A stretch of 64,000 nucleotides of DNA from Dermacentor variabilis (GCF_050947875.1 NC_134573.1:52192115-52256114), one strand, 5' to 3'; counted from the first letter of the stretch, positions 10,729 through 23,613 are shown. Notes: generated by a model from the letters alone, not told the origin. Made by a program: numbers and translations.

Positions 10729-11352
10729 GATATGGCTGTTGCGTTTGAGAATTTGGCCGCATGTAATGTTCTGACGCACCTCGTTTGGGATTTTTTTTTG
10801 AAAGCCAGTGATTCATCAACGCACATGTTACTTCGCCATGACATTTACTACGGTGAAGGGATTTAGATCGGCTGTAGTTGGTTGATACTTTCATTATTTA
10901 CCATGGCGCCCTCCCTCTCTCCTCCCCCCTCCCCCCACTCAATTGCTCTACATTTGATATCGGTTGCGTTACCAGTTCTCCCAAGCCAGCGGGATAAGTT
11001 CGTTGTTCGCGAAACAAATTAGTAAACTTCCGTAATGCTTGCATGCGTTATTTACTGCAAATGTCACAATTAAACCCCTGTCTTTGAAGTTTACCTACGT
11101 ATTGTCCATAACATGCCGTTTATTTTCACCAAATATTAACAAACGGCCTCATTTATTTCAACAATGACATCGCTAAATCCAAGTCAAAGCGTGTTATAAC
11201 GCCTGAAAATCTTGAATTATTAAGCGATTATTTGCAGCGCTTCTAACTGGAGCAGAAACGTAAAATTATTGCCGCGTATTACCGTTACTATGTGCCCACG
11301 CCACTTAGCATGAAATGTAAACATGTTGTAACATGCAGGTATGTCTGGACTG

Positions 11353-11468
11353 CTTAGATTTAGGCGCACGTTAAAGAACCCCAGGTGGTCGAAATTTCCG
11401 GAGTCCTCCACTACGGCGTGCCTCATAATCATAAAGTGGTTTTGGCACGTAAAACCCCATAATTTAAC
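11353..11468 (+). mobile_element. tRNA-derived SINE, 3' fragment (copy 1)
   Basis: The body gcttagatttaggcgcacgt, then aagaaccccaggtggtcgaa and tggttttggcacgtaaaacc is shared with four other copies in this window (11681-11894, 18447-18785, 21118-21340, 22213-22440). This copy lacks the tRNA-like head. Confidence 0.8.
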
Positions 11469-11680
11469 AGCTATATCTGGGCACTGGGAAGCATAGCTGA
11501 TAGAAGCCATACCACACGCTCTAACACCGTAATACGAAGTTTTTACAATGGCTGTGTTTAATTGCACCGCATTTAACTTCACAACAGCAATTTCTGCTGA
11601 ATGTAGTCTTCTTGGCTTTTATAGCTCTGCCAGGATGGCGGACACAATTCTGCTGCGCTCGTTAGAAAAAGAAATCATGA

Positions 11681-11894
11681 GGTTTTTTGTACGAAAACCA
11701 CGGCCTGATTAACAGGCACGTCGTACTGCGGTAATTTGGACCACCTAGGTTTCTTTAACGTGCACGCAAATCTGAGTGAACGGATGTTTTCGCATTTCGT
11801 CTCCATTTAAATCAGGCCGCCATGGCCGGGATTTGATCCTGCTACCGCGTGCTTAGTAGCCCAACACCATAGCCACGAAGCAACCGCGGCGGGT
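11681..11894 (-). mobile_element. tRNA-derived SINE (copy 2)
   Basis: On the minus strand a tRNA-like head (ccgcggttgcttcgtggcta, later a weak B-box around ggatcaaatccc) precedes the shared body. The order and spacing match copies 4 and 5. The head suggests RNA polymerase III origin. Confidence 0.75.
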
Positions 11895-12174
11895 ATCCGC
11901 TTGTTATCAGGCTCGGAACACTCTAGAGTGATTGCATACGTTTTTCCGAAAGCCGCAATTACTTGTCTATTTTAAACGTCCCCTACGCATCATCCATTAA
12001 CTTTTCTTTACAGTAACCAGATGCCAAAGGTTCCTCCTTTAGTTCAATGAGGACACCAGGCGAAACTAAAACATCACGCATGTAGTCATTGATTTATTTA
12101 TTGGCATACCCTCAGTCATTACGTTGGGGAGTGGTTACAAGCGCAACGGGTCAATTCAAGAAACTGTAGTTAAT

Positions 12175-12178
<4 letters not shown>
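11895..12178. other. No gene seen
   Basis: Nothing recognised other than AT-rich unique-looking sequence. Confidence 0.5.

Positions 12179-12243
<65 letters not shown>
12179..12243. repeat. (CA)n-(TA)n compound microsatellite
   Basis: About 33 bp of CA followed by about 31 bp of TA. Confidence 0.97.
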
Positions 12244-12245
<2 letters not shown>

Positions 12246-13545
12246 CAACAAACGGTGACAGCAAGGGCAACATAGGGTAAATTACTTGTGCTTAATAAAT
12301 GCAACAAAGAAACGATGAATTAATGGAAGTGAAAGTGCATGAAAAGACAACTTGGCGCTGGTGGAGAACGGTCCCAGAACCTTGCACGAGTAGAAAGAAA
12401 TTTACTTGCAACTGTACTTTATCTGGTCTTTCCAGCGTGCCACCGAAAGTGGCCCCTTCACAAAAGCGGTGCAGGCGGGTCAAATGACATTCTTTGCCCC
12501 AACTTTCAACAGTAGGCGGGCAATTAATGGTGTTGCCCCCCCCCCCACACACACACACTCCTGGGCAAATACCCCTATGACTTTTTTTTAACCAAACATG
12601 AACCATGAACCAACTTTAGGTACCTGACTCCCTTGACCAATAATTACAGAAACTGTAGAATTCCATCAATTGTGCGATTTATGAATGGAGCGCTCCTAAC
12701 AAGAACGGCAGAAGAAATTACATAAGCTCAGTGAGACGTGTGTCCTCCGCCATTTTATTCCAACTTCGTTCTCACTTCTCCCCTAGCCCATTTCTTTCAC
12801 GCGTCCAGCGCAGACCGCTTCACTCTTCCGGACTTCTTTTAATTACATCTGCTGGAGTAATACTCAATAGAGGCGCACTCCGTTTGACCCGAGGCTCCGG
12901 TTTACCAGACATTCTTCAATATTCCATGCTGGTGTGCCGTCTTAATCACTTGAAATGGTCCGCAAAATTTAGAATTTGAAGGCACAGCTCGTTTCTCAGA
13001 GATTATGTCTCGGAGACCGCCTCAATGAGATTATGTTATTTCTGCTGCCGTTAAAGTTAGGAACGCTACAATGATATCAGGAAATAAAGCGCCAATACAT
13101 AGTGAAAATCATAGCAGTCACGGATATATGAAAACATCCCCAATCCCTTAAGAGCCGCTGAGGTACACATAACAAACAATCGTAGAAACGCAGCCATGTT
13201 TCTTGCGGTACGCTAAGGTACATGTGATGTGCAAGTATTTGTTATGTACTTAAATGCCCGAATCTCTTTCCTGAAGCTCAGCAGTATCAACCTCAACATA
13301 TCAACCATCAATGAGCCCAAGTTCGTCGTGCCAGCGCAGGTTTACAATTATGGTTACGCTCAGCCTTTCCTGGCACAGCTGCGTTCATGCCTATGAAATG
13401 GATTTGCGCGTTGCTTCAGTTGATTCATTCTGCTTTACCACCTGACACACGATACGCAAAGCAAAGAATGACAATTGATGGTCAAAGACCTACTAGCTCT
13501 ATAGGCATGCTTCCGATGACATCAGCAATGTTCGTAGAACTAGAG
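12244..13545. other. Mostly unannotated; possible repeat relics
   Basis: A C/CA-rich run lies at 12536-12559. Around 12720-12980 the minus strand reads FCGPFQVIKTAHQHG, which faintly resembles the C-terminal GPF/GPY segment of a gypsy integrase, but stops are frequent. No host exon was recognised. Confidence 0.3.
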
Positions 13546-14277
13546 TTAAGAGGAAGCTTTAGCTCGAGTGCTCCTATCTAAATACATGTAAAAGGAGAAT
13601 TCGTTTTTCTCGGCAACCACTGCACCGAATTTGACGAGGTTTGTTGCATTTAAAAGAAAAACTTAATATCTAGTGACTGTTGGTTTCGAATTTTTGAGTT
13701 AGGTCGTCCATCTTTTATTAAAAATTGGCGAAAATCAAAAATTTTCAAAAAACGAAACTATCAAGTTTACAACTCTGTAACTCAACCACCAAAGAATGTA
13801 ATACAATTATGTGAATTGCATCTAAAAGTACATCCATAGCGGACAAAATTGATGTGTTACGCATGAATATAAAAAAATTTAATCATAGGGAAATACAACT
13901 TTTGTAAAACCGTTGTAACCAACGTAACAAATTCATGTAAGATGTAAAATGACATATTGAATTTGTCCGCTTTGAATGATCTAATGGATGCCGTTTACAG
14001 AACCGCGATATCAGTTCTTGATGCATAGCTATCAATTTGTAAACTTCGTGTTTCTACTTTTTTCAAACGGTCAAATATTTGAAAATCGTTTTAGGAAAAT
14101 TCAAGCCCTAAATCGAAATTCCGCTTCCAACAGTCACTAGAATTTAACTTTCTCTTTCAAATGCAACAAATTTCATCAAAATCGGTCCAGGAGTTATCTC
14201 ATAGAAACGTTTTTGCGTTTTACATGTATTTGAATAGGCCGCGTCGGAATTGGGCCCGAGCTAAAGCTTCCTCTTAA
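13546..14277. mobile_element. 732-bp fold-back DNA element with TTAA ends
   Basis: The two ends are perfect inverted repeats for the first 20 or so bases: TTAAGAGGAAGCTTTAGCTC at the left and its complement at the right, so each end includes TTAA. The inverted similarity continues inward over roughly 350 bp per arm (for example tttgttgcatttaaaag and tagtgactgttgg against ctttcaaatgcaacaaa and ccaacagtcacta), so nearly the whole element is a diverged hairpin. No transposase frame is present. TTAA target duplication is characteristic of piggyBac- and Kolobok-type transposons; this is probably a non-autonomous relative. Confidence 0.85.
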
Positions 14278-16203
14278 GCCTACACAAAGCTACAGGTTTT
14301 CAAAACAAGCAACCCATGCTTCCTTCAATACCGATACAGGATAATTTGCCTTGTGGTGGTATGACACTAATTGTCATCTTGGCATTACTCACTCTCATTT
14401 ACTGCCGTATGAAGCAGGTGTTTTCTAGCTTGCGCCAAACCGATGGCCCTATCTCTTTCTGCATACGGCCCCAGAAATGCGTGATAATCGATGACACAAA
14501 TACGTAGCATTCTCGCTGGAAGTACAATATCGATAATTCAGCCAGAGAATAATGAACGATATTTTGTAAAAACTCTGTAATTTAAAGAGGCCTACGTGGC
14601 CTTCCCCCAATAGCTCATAGATATTTTACGTTGATTATATTGGTCGGGGGTGAGTATAAAATACCACTAGATTCTCAGAAATGCCGCGTTCCATGGTAGC
14701 TCTCAGAGTTGCGCACACATTTTACACGTGCATGTTAATATTGTGAAAATACTACAATAGGCCTAAGAGCTCGCTCATGACTGATGAAATTATATGAAAG
14801 CATAGCAGTGGCGACATCAAAATTCGATATTGATTTACACGCGTCCTCAACGCCCGTTTTCGTGTTTCCATACGCGCCGGTTGTTTCATATCTTTTACAA
14901 CTGCCACAACGCGGCTTGAGCAATTGCTTGCGCATCTCTTGCGATAGCTTTCCTTGCCCATTGGTCGTCTTCCCAAATGCAGTCTCTTGGTTAGAGTTTG
15001 CCGAGCCGGCGTGGTGGTGCAATTATTGGTGCCAAATATTTTTACACAGTTTTAAAACAGATGAAAATATATTGCCCACAAGGGATCCTAATGACGGGCA
15101 TTTCTAGTTATGCGAAAATTTCTTTATATTGCATGAATATTGGTTGCTTCAGCGCTCCTGTTGGTACTGCGTCACTTTTAGTACAGCTCGTACTAACTGA
15201 TTAGCGAATATTGTAGGTTGATCGAGTGCGTTTTTTGTGGATTTTCTTGATAACACGATAGAAAAATGAAAAAAAGGAAACCTTCTACAACTACAATATT
15301 TGACTTAATACCTCGAGGATAGAGACTACTGTCGAGTTTGTATTCATGTTGTGGCCTGCGTATCAAGAGAGGATGATGCCTCTATTCAGGTGTACAATTA
15401 CGATGTATCTTTAAAATAGAAATTTGGTTCACTGGCTTTGTTAAAGACACACAAACTTAAAAGCATTGTAGCTTTCAATATCAAGGTAAATATGACAGCT
15501 AGCAGGCGTGAACGCTCCACGAAATCACAATACGGAATACTCACCGGACATTCCTTGACTTCCCTTGATCCCCTGGCTTGTTCTGCTGTATGTAAGTACT
15601 GCATACATTACAAGCAGTCGGTGTCGTGCGAGGTGATTCAAAAAAAAAGTTCGGCAGCATGTTACATTCCTGTAACGCGTAAAGTCCAAAGCCTGCAGCT
15701 CACTTGGCAATGTATCAGTTTCTACGATCGGAGGGATGATAAATCTCGCAAGATATAACGAGCCGCAGTCTGAAGCACACGTGTCGCAAGCCGTTGTTTA
15801 CGAGCTTCGGCCTCCTCTATACGTTGCCATCTCACGTGGTCACGTTGCTGCTTTCGCTGTTCGGCTTCTTCGGCTCATTTTCAACGCTGAGATGCGGGTT
15901 CGTGCGCTCGTATGGCGCGGTCAGATTTGCGCCAACGATGTTTATTTTTGGTTTCACGGTGCATCCTCTCAGCAGGGGCAAGCAGCCCTCGCGTCGAACG
16001 TCTTCATCCCCGCGTTTCGCACGTCGCACCTCGCTTCTCGCTTTACGAGCATCTTTGGCTGAAGCGTATTTCAGAGAAGGATGTGTAATAATTTATTGAC
16101 GGTTCGGATCCTTGTTTTGATCCTGCTTTTTTTTTTCTTGGACTGTATTGACGCGTGGACTTGTTTATCTTTTACGGGTTAGCGACTTTCACCATCTGAG
16201 GAA
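14278..16203. other. No gene recognised
   Basis: Open frames of up to about 108 codons exist near 14784, 15438 and 15736 but carry no family features, and splice signals do not frame them convincingly. The part at 15800-16060 is relatively GC-rich. Confidence 0.4.
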
Positions 16204-16556
16204 TGTTATCGCTCGGCGCGGGACACGCCCGCATGTATCGGAAGTTTCTCGAATGTTATCGATGGTTCTATTGTCATTGAAGCTTGGGTAACCTGATTGT
16301 ATGTGTGACGCGACTTGTGTGGAACTTTCTGGAAGCCACGTGGGTACCAGGAATTACACTCGAACCTGGGATGATTCGCCTATAAAAGCCGAGGCGCGTA
16401 ACATGCAGATCCGATTTCGCAAATCGCCGACCGTGTCCCCCGCTGTCGCTGTGCTTTGAATGTAACTTGCTTTTGTTGGCACAAATTCGCCTAATAAACG
16501 TAAATTTCGTCATTCGCAGTTTCACCGCCGTATTATTTACCGTCACTATATTACAG
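16204..16556 (+). repeat. Probable solo LTR
   Basis: A 353-bp block starts TGTTATCGCTCGG and ends TATTACA, with a TATA-box-like cctataaaagcc at about 16380 and a polyadenylation signal aataaa near 16493, in the order expected for U3-R-U5. No retroelement coding sequence adjoins either side, and no clear target duplication was found. It differs in length and sequence from the three gypsy LTRs in this window. Confidence 0.5.
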
Positions 16557-16937
16557 TATGCGTTGTTTGGTTGACTGAAGTCAATGTATTCATTTTTCGC
16601 TTCAATTTGCGGCTGCTTGAAACCTCTGCCTTACATAGGTACGAGCCACTGCTTGTGCCCGACAAAGCCCTCTTGATCGGCGCACATTTCCTCTAATGGA
16701 CGCGGACACGAAAAACAGAGACCAGCAAGAGGTTAACAGCTTCACTGTAATATTTGACCACACCCCAAATCATGCCTTTCCAAGAAATTCATTCGTTGAT
16801 ACACCACAATGAGTAAATATGTGCCTCTGACAGTGTACGGTACACATATTTAGCGTGCTCTAAACAAAGCACTTATTCTACAAAAAGAAAGTTATTTGAG
16901 TTCTCACAGTTGCGTGTTTCGTTTTGTGCAATTTCAG
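16557..16937. other. No gene seen
   Basis: No recognisable feature. Confidence 0.5.
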
Positions 16938-16989
16938 CTAAGTATTGGCGCTGTGTCAATTTTTGCCGCAAGTCTCACCCTTGTGACCG
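16938..16989 (+). CDS. Possible upstream exon of the SLC5 transporter
   Basis: A 52-bp segment between a good acceptor (caatttcag) and a consensus donor (gtgagt) reads LSIGAVSIFAASLTLVT. This hydrophobic stretch resembles the early SLC5 segment usually written MSxxPVxxSLLASFxSAVTxLG. It ends in phase 1 and lies 6.6 kb upstream of the first confident exon, so at least one further exon would be needed between them. Short length makes chance similarity possible. Confidence 0.35.
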
Positions 16990-18446
16990 GTGAGTATGCT
17001 CGGTACGGGTGCATAGAGTAGGTTTTGTCGATGTAAGTGTAACATCTGTACTTTTTAATTTTGAGGCAGTGAATAAGAGGGAGCCTGTTTCAGAAACACA
17101 TTTTTGCTGAAATGTTTAATTCCCCCGCTTGACTTCGGAGACCAAATTTTGTATATCAATTTTGGTAACGTTATCATCATTATAATAATACTCTGTGATG
17201 TATCTGCCTACGATGTGTGTTTGTATGAGAAATCTGTGCCGTACTTTTTCCCGATATTTAAAAAAACTGCGTATTATTTTGTCACTCACTCGTTTGACAA
17301 AAATGGCACCGTCATATTCTTCAGAGGTTGTGAATTCAATCGCAATTAACTTTTCCAGTATTTGGCCTTCCACTTGTGTGGTGCAACATCGTCATCGGGC
17401 TGAGTTCGACAATTTACACTGCTCTGGTGAGACTTCTGAAATACATTTTCAACTAGTATGAATTTGTAGCGGCAACGTATGCTCCGTGGCTACAGGAACT
17501 GCTAATGCATGCTTAATTCATTTTCAATAATATTCATCTCGATAGATGTGTGACGAAGCTGCATTTATTAAATATTATTTTCGACCTCACTCATTAAGCC
17601 AATGTCATATTGGAAATTTAGATTATTAAGTATTGCGGGCAACTTTCAAATTATAGTTTGCGGAGCATTTGGATGTGTTATTCAAAAAATTATCAGTCCT
17701 GAAGGACCCCTACTGGCGAAAGGTTCCATAGAGGTTAAGAAAACAGATATTATCAACATATTATTGGCAGTGTTCAATGGTTGTCGAAAAACCGCCAAGG
17801 AATATTTCAAAAAAAAGCTATAGGAACAAATGCTAGTACCTTAAAGTTCAATACCCATTTAGCATATTCAGTTTACCACAATAATGGGAAAACAATAAAC
17901 ATTCAGAATAGCGCAAGGTTAACATGTTGCCTGAATAAAATAGCAATCGATAAATTTGCTGTGACGATATGCTTCACAAGTACAAACCGTTACTTCAATT
18001 TACAAACATCATCTCAGCCTCCTGTAGTACAAGTCACTGCCATTAAGAATCAGGTGATACCTTGAAAGAAGCTGTCGATGTACGGCAAAGTGCCTCCTTC
18101 AAAAGAACAGCAAAAGTCATAGTGATGTAGGTCATATCCGCACCCCAACGCCACGGGCAGCTAAAGCATTACCATTGAAGGTGTGCATTCGACTGTCGGT
18201 GTGTGTGTGATACAGTGGCTAATATCACAGTCGCACGGAGTAACTGCATCTCTGGACTCATTTTCGGACGTCCCCGCGTCACAACTTTACACCTTTGTCG
18301 GTTTCAAAGCACCATCTCGGCTGCCCACAAAAATTACTTGCATTCAGAAAATTAATTTTTTTGTGGACAACCAAGTTAAAGGATTCGAATCGAGCCCAAG
18401 TGTGAAAGTTGCGACTTGAACATATAAAATAATGAACTACATTTAG
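16990..18446. other. No gene recognised
   Basis: AT-rich sequence with short open frames on both strands (the longest about 85-94 codons, near 17116-17373 minus and 17781-18065 plus). None shows family features. Confidence 0.4.
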
Positions 18447-18785
18447 GGCAACGCGCCACGGAATCCCAGAGCCCATTACGCTGTTAAGCTGCTGAGCACT
18501 AGGTCGCGAGATCGATACCGGCGATATCGTGCGCATTTGGATCCAGGTGAAATGCAAAAATGATTGAGCAGGATACTTTGTTCAGCTGGTTGGTGTCCTG
18601 GCGTTCTGTCCGTCTTTCTTCCTCGCTCTCTATCGCTTTTTTTTCGATCCCAGTGAAATTACTCGAGTACATAATTTAGATGCACCCAGAAGAACCTCAC
18701 ATCATTGAAATGAATCCTGATTGCCCCACGACGGTGGGCCTATGATAAAATTGCGGTTCTCGCACGCCAAACCACACCTTATTTT
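18447..18785 (+). mobile_element. tRNA-derived SINE with internal insertion (copy 3)
   Basis: The tRNA-like head (gttaagctgctgagcactag, then gtcgcgagatcgataccgg) is at 18483-18525. The SINE body (tagatgcacccagaagaacc and later cgcacgccaaaccacacc) is at 18677-18780. About 100 bp of unrelated pyrimidine-rich sequence separates them, which other copies lack. Confidence 0.65.
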
Positions 18786-21117
18786 AAATTTGTGCAATGG
18801 GCAACCGTCTCTTCACACCATGCCAAGTACCGACGAGAATTCACAACAAATAATAGGTCGCTGAAGCTCTGAGCGGTTGACTAGCGCAACATGGACTTTT
18901 AGGTATGTGGTGGGAACCAAAGCTTTTCAAGGTAGCCCGAGGAAAGGTAGGAACCGGCGAATCACTACAACGTGGAAGCTTGTGTCCAAAGAATAACAGG
19001 AAGGGCCAGTAATGACTTGCGTGGTGGTGTTAAAGCCGTAGGTGACAAATGGGCGGACTAGCTCCCAGTGCGTGTGCTTTGTGCCGACGTGTATGGTCAG
19101 TATGTCGTCCAGAGGCCTAGTAAAGAGTAAGCTGCTTCATTTGTTTGCGGATGATAAATTGAGTATGCGTGGTAAACAAGGTTGCCCTGCGTCAGCAGGG
19201 CATTGATTTCGGCAGCGCGTCTCTTCTCGCGATGCTCCGTTTTGCTTTCCTAGCTCATTAAAGATTCGCGTGCGCCGGTTTCCGCAGATTCTGGGATAAA
19301 CATTATTCTTGTATACGAAATAACTAAATATAGTAGGCGGACCCCGCGAAGATTGAGAATGTAGGGACGCGAATCTTATTTGATGTAGGTGCCTGGGTTG
19401 GTGCTTCAAGCAATAGCTTACGGGATGTCTCTAGCGTAGTTGGCATCTACCGTTATGTCACTGCTACTTTAACATCATGTATCCGGCATGAATCTTTGAT
19501 TAGTTGTTTTCACAATATGAATAACAAAGCTGCGCGAAAGTGATGGAAAAAAGACACCTATAAGAGCAGCGTCTTCGCGTGCTACATCTTCCGTTCGTCC
19601 ATTTGCCTGCTCTGATTTATCAATTCGATTATGTTATGTAGGCGCTGTGTTGTCATACTGCTTTTGTTGAAGCAATACAAAAGAATCACTTTGGAAGCGC
19701 TTTGGAACCAAGACAAGTTACGAGACCAAGGAGCTTCTGCATTTTGGATTTTTCAAATCAGTTCAGCAGGCCCTGAAGCTAGCGTTATAGCAAAGTGGGG
19801 TGAATCCGAAAATAGCGCAGTAAAATTTGGGCCTGTCTAGAATGCAGTGGAGTCCTCGGCCGCGTTGAATACGTGGGTCACGTTGTGCTGGCTCCTCGTG
19901 TGGCTGATATTCCGGGCCGGCCCGTATTTACTATGTTATAACACGCTGCGGAGTATGATTAGTCCCAGCATTTATTTAAACGCTCCACAAAAGCTTAATT
20001 TATTATTCGCTCGAAACTGCACGTTGGATGCGTACATAATTTAAATAACAAGAAATTATTGTAGACACCACTAATGGCAACAAAGTACACAAGTGTAAGA
20101 CATTTCACCGATGTACGTTCACAAAACCAAGCCTTTACAAATCAAAGATGAAGCATGACAACGGCCAATGAATGAAAACGTGGCAGTTTAATTTTATATA
20201 GTTAGAGGCATGCAATTTTATCACCAGGATAATGAATCGTCGCGTTTATGGCCTTCCCTGCCAAGTAATGCTGTTGAGAAAATGGTACATGTCTGAATTA
20301 GACATTCAATTTTTCTACAAGGCCACGAATTGGGTTGAATTAATTATTTCACAAAACGTGTAAACGATTATCACTGCTTCAGGTTCAGGTGTATACACAT
20401 ATACTTACGACTACTTCCATCGCACTCGCCAGCGCGAGACGCTGTTAGACTTGCGCTACGGGCCGAAGTGCATGATGGCTTATGTGTACTGGGTAATGGA
20501 AAGCATTGCGGTTGAACCTAATATATATTTGCAGCCAATGCGAAGGGGGTTATAATACACCTAAAATTCGAAATGCTGCAAGAAGTACTAAAGGGTAACA
20601 TTAAACTTTTTATCAGAAATTTCACCATGCCAACGCCACAACATTTATAGGCGCTCCACCTCTACTCGCCACAAGTGTATTTTGGACACTACGCAACAAC
20701 TACTCCGTGAGAAACCAGCACTCAACCACGAGACAGAGGCAATGACGACGTGAACGAGCGCAAAGCGATGGCTACCGGGGTTTTCCATCTCTCGCCCTTG
20801 ATAGCGCTTTCATTATGATTTCCTCGCATTAACATTCACCATTTAACAATTGCGAGGCAGGCTATCCGGAATTAAGGGCAAGGATCGGCCCACAAACCCG
20901 CCATGTTTGCTTACATAGCCCTCTTTATCCGCTGAATTGATGCTACACCTTGTTGGATATCGGCCTGATTTTTGTTATTGATTATCAACCCATCGAATGA
21001 AAGGGTTTATGTGAGGGGCGGATGCGAGAACCGTTTAAACTAAATTAACAAAATTTTTCATATTCAGCACACATCATGGAATCCATCTGAAGTGAAGCTT
21101 TCGTGAAAAAATATATT
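18786..21117. other. No gene recognised
   Basis: No transporter exon, RNA gene or retroelement frame was recognised in these 2.3 kb. Short open frames near 19137 (minus) and 19631 (plus) have no supporting features. Confidence 0.4.
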
Positions 21118-21340
21118 ACGGTGTTTTATGTGCGAAAACCACTTTCTGATTACGAGACGCGCCGTAGTGTAGGACTCCGGAAGTCTCGACCGCCTGGGGT
21201 TCTTTAACGTGCACCTAAATTAGGTACACGGTATTTTCGCATTTCGCCCCATCGAAAAGCGGCCGCGATCACCGGGGTTCGACCCGCGACCTCGTGTTCA
21301 GCAGCCTAACACCATAGCCCCTGAGCAACCATGGTGGCTG
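21118..21340 (-). mobile_element. tRNA-derived SINE (copy 4)
   Basis: On the minus strand it begins with a tRNA-like head containing an A-box-like tggttgctcaggggc and a B-box gggtcgaaccc, followed by the common body and the tail tggttttcgcacataaaac. It is the best preserved copy here and shows the promoter arrangement of a polymerase III SINE. Confidence 0.85.
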
Positions 21341-22212
21341 AGCTTTCGTGAAGCGGGTAATCAAATGATATACCTTCGCACATATCAACGCTATTCCGCA
21401 TGTTTTCTCACACACCCATGGTACGACATATGATAAACGTGGTGTTCATATAAAGCAGGGCATGACACAAACGTGGTACTCGTGTAAAAACGTCAGCGGC
21501 CGTCGGCAAGATTGAATTACACATGGTATTTTGGTTTAAACGTCATACCATCGGGCTTCTGTGCTGGAGCACCGATGTTCAACCTTGTCGACTGGCACCT
21601 AATTCAATTTCGTTTATTTTCAACTACGAGCTATTTGGCACAATAGCAACAACATCCATGGTCAGGAGACTCTGAGTGCGTTATCTTGTTTTATTCATAC
21701 TGCAAGACTTCTCAGAATCATACAGTGTCTCTGAAGAAAGCGTTCGCATAAAATGTGACTAAGTGATTGCTTTCAAATGATGAGGGTTCATATGAAGGAT
21801 TGCGCTTTTGGGCTGAATGTTCCACTTGATGCCTGTGTTGATGAAAAATATATGCAAATAGAACGCGCATGTTGGAATGTATCTGGAGAGGGCGTAAATA
21901 TATTAGAAGTAAGCACGAGGCATGCAATTTTGTTTACATGCATCCGTAGCAAAAGAAAAGTGTTCTCATGAAATTTTAGGATTTTCCAACACAAACGTGA
22001 AAACTTTATAGTCGCGCAATTTTTACCTATCCTTGACATTTTTCACAAGCGATCCGTAAAAGCAAACACCAAATCAGGCTCACCCGCAGTGTGAGGCACA
22101 ACTAGAGATGTCAAAAAGACAAAGGCAATCGATTGTGCTGGTCGCACGAAGAATAGTACTGACAGGCGTATACAAAGCACGACACGTATCAAGCAACGTC
22201 TAGGGGTTGAAA
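21341..22212. other. No gene seen
   Basis: Unremarkable sequence. Overlapping short open frames at 21718-22039 are not supported by any feature. Confidence 0.4.
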
Positions 22213-22440
22213 ATTATAAGGTTATGCGTGCCAAAACCACTTTATGGTTATGAGGCACGCCGTAGGCGAGGACACCGGAAATTTTGATCACCTGGGGTTT
22301 TTTAACGTGCACATAAATCTAAGTACAGGGGTATTTTCGCATTTTCCCCCATAGAAATGAGGGTGCCGAGGCCAGTATTCGATCCCGCCACTTCGTGCTT
22401 AGCAGCCCAACTCCCTAGCTACTCAGCAACGACGGCGGGT
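22213..22440 (-). mobile_element. tRNA-derived SINE (copy 5)
   Basis: Minus-strand order is tRNA-like head (cgccgtcgttgctgagtagc, then gggatcgaatactgg), body with acgttaaaaaaccccaggtg and tail tggttttggcacgcataac. It is close to copy 4 in structure but diverged in the B-box. Confidence 0.8.
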
Positions 22441-23613
22441 AACGTTTTGGAATTGTGTAGCTCTTCTACCAGTCTGATAACCACTCTGGAGGGTGGCCAA
22501 TAACGGGCAACGCCCAGTGGCTCATGCAGAATGTCGGAATGCAATAAAGAAAATCAAACAATTTGTGAAATTTATTGTTGTATCTTTTAAACATACTCGT
22601 CTGTTTTAGAGATATCTTTGAGCTGACATTATATTTGGTGTCTTATCTCAAAATCGCCCATAGTATGACATGCCCAATCTGTAGTAATGGCAACAACCAC
22701 AAACTGTACGAAGTGGTTAAAACAATGAATACTAAATATTTTGCGATTCTATTAAGAGTCCGGCACGCCTTACAGATACTTGTGAGCTGGCCATATTGGT
22801 TCTAATTTTTCTTTCAAGTGATTTTTTTAAACGGGACAAACCTCGACGTTCCCGATCAGCGTAGAAGGTTTATATGCAATATCTCCGTGTTGCATGCCGG
22901 AACTGGGCGTAGTGGGACATTGCCATTCTATAAAATGAACCCAGAACCGAATGGCTAAGATGCAGTGGGTAAATCAAAGCAAATATGAATGAAAGCATTT
23001 GGTATATATAATTTACAATTCTAATAAAAGTTTGGTGTGCTTTAGTGATACCTGTAAGGCAACGTTATGCGTGCAGGGTTTATTTAGGCTGTTATTTTTT
23101 GTTATGACGAACACGAAATGCTTGGAAACGTTCGAGAGAACGCTTGGGTGGTAGCACTACACTGATTTGTAAGTAAACACGCAACATAAAATTAATAAAG
23201 AAAACAACACAGAGAAATGGAGCAATCGGCAACCTCATGTGATCTTTTACCTTCTCTGAATCCTTACGACTGACGTAAGATGAGTTGGAGGCGACATAAT
23301 ATAGCTGAATCGCTTTTCTTAATGTGTTAGAAATAGTTCTTGCGGTCTTTTGTACGTGTGTGTTAGCAATCAGTATATCTACTTCTTACTTTATGCGAAC
23401 CAACGTTTGTTGAAGGACGCATGGTAATTGCCCGCGCGTAATAAACCTTGTGTGACTGCGTAGCCGTTGCTGCAAGAAAATTTCTGTCAAATCATCACGT
23501 CTGTATATGATTCAATGCAGCTTAAACTTTAGTAATTAATACGTCTATATTCCCTGTATCTCATTGCAACATTTAGCAACCTTGACAGCATCACTGTTTC
23601 CCGAATTCTCCAG
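22441..23613. other. Intron-like sequence, no gene seen
   Basis: AT-rich sequence immediately upstream of the first confident SLC5 exon. I looked here for the exon that should precede GGLRAVVWTD and did not find it. Confidence 0.4.

Noticed and set aside
12720..12985. Possible gypsy integrase C-terminus on the minus strand
   Set aside because: Only a short FCGPFQVIK similarity, with stops soon after.
17116..17373. 85-codon minus-strand frame with charged, protein-like composition
   Set aside because: No family resemblance and no neighbouring exon or repeat feature to support it.
19631..19840. Plus-strand frame after a ttatgtag acceptor-like site
   Set aside because: No transporter motif in any frame and stops follow quickly.
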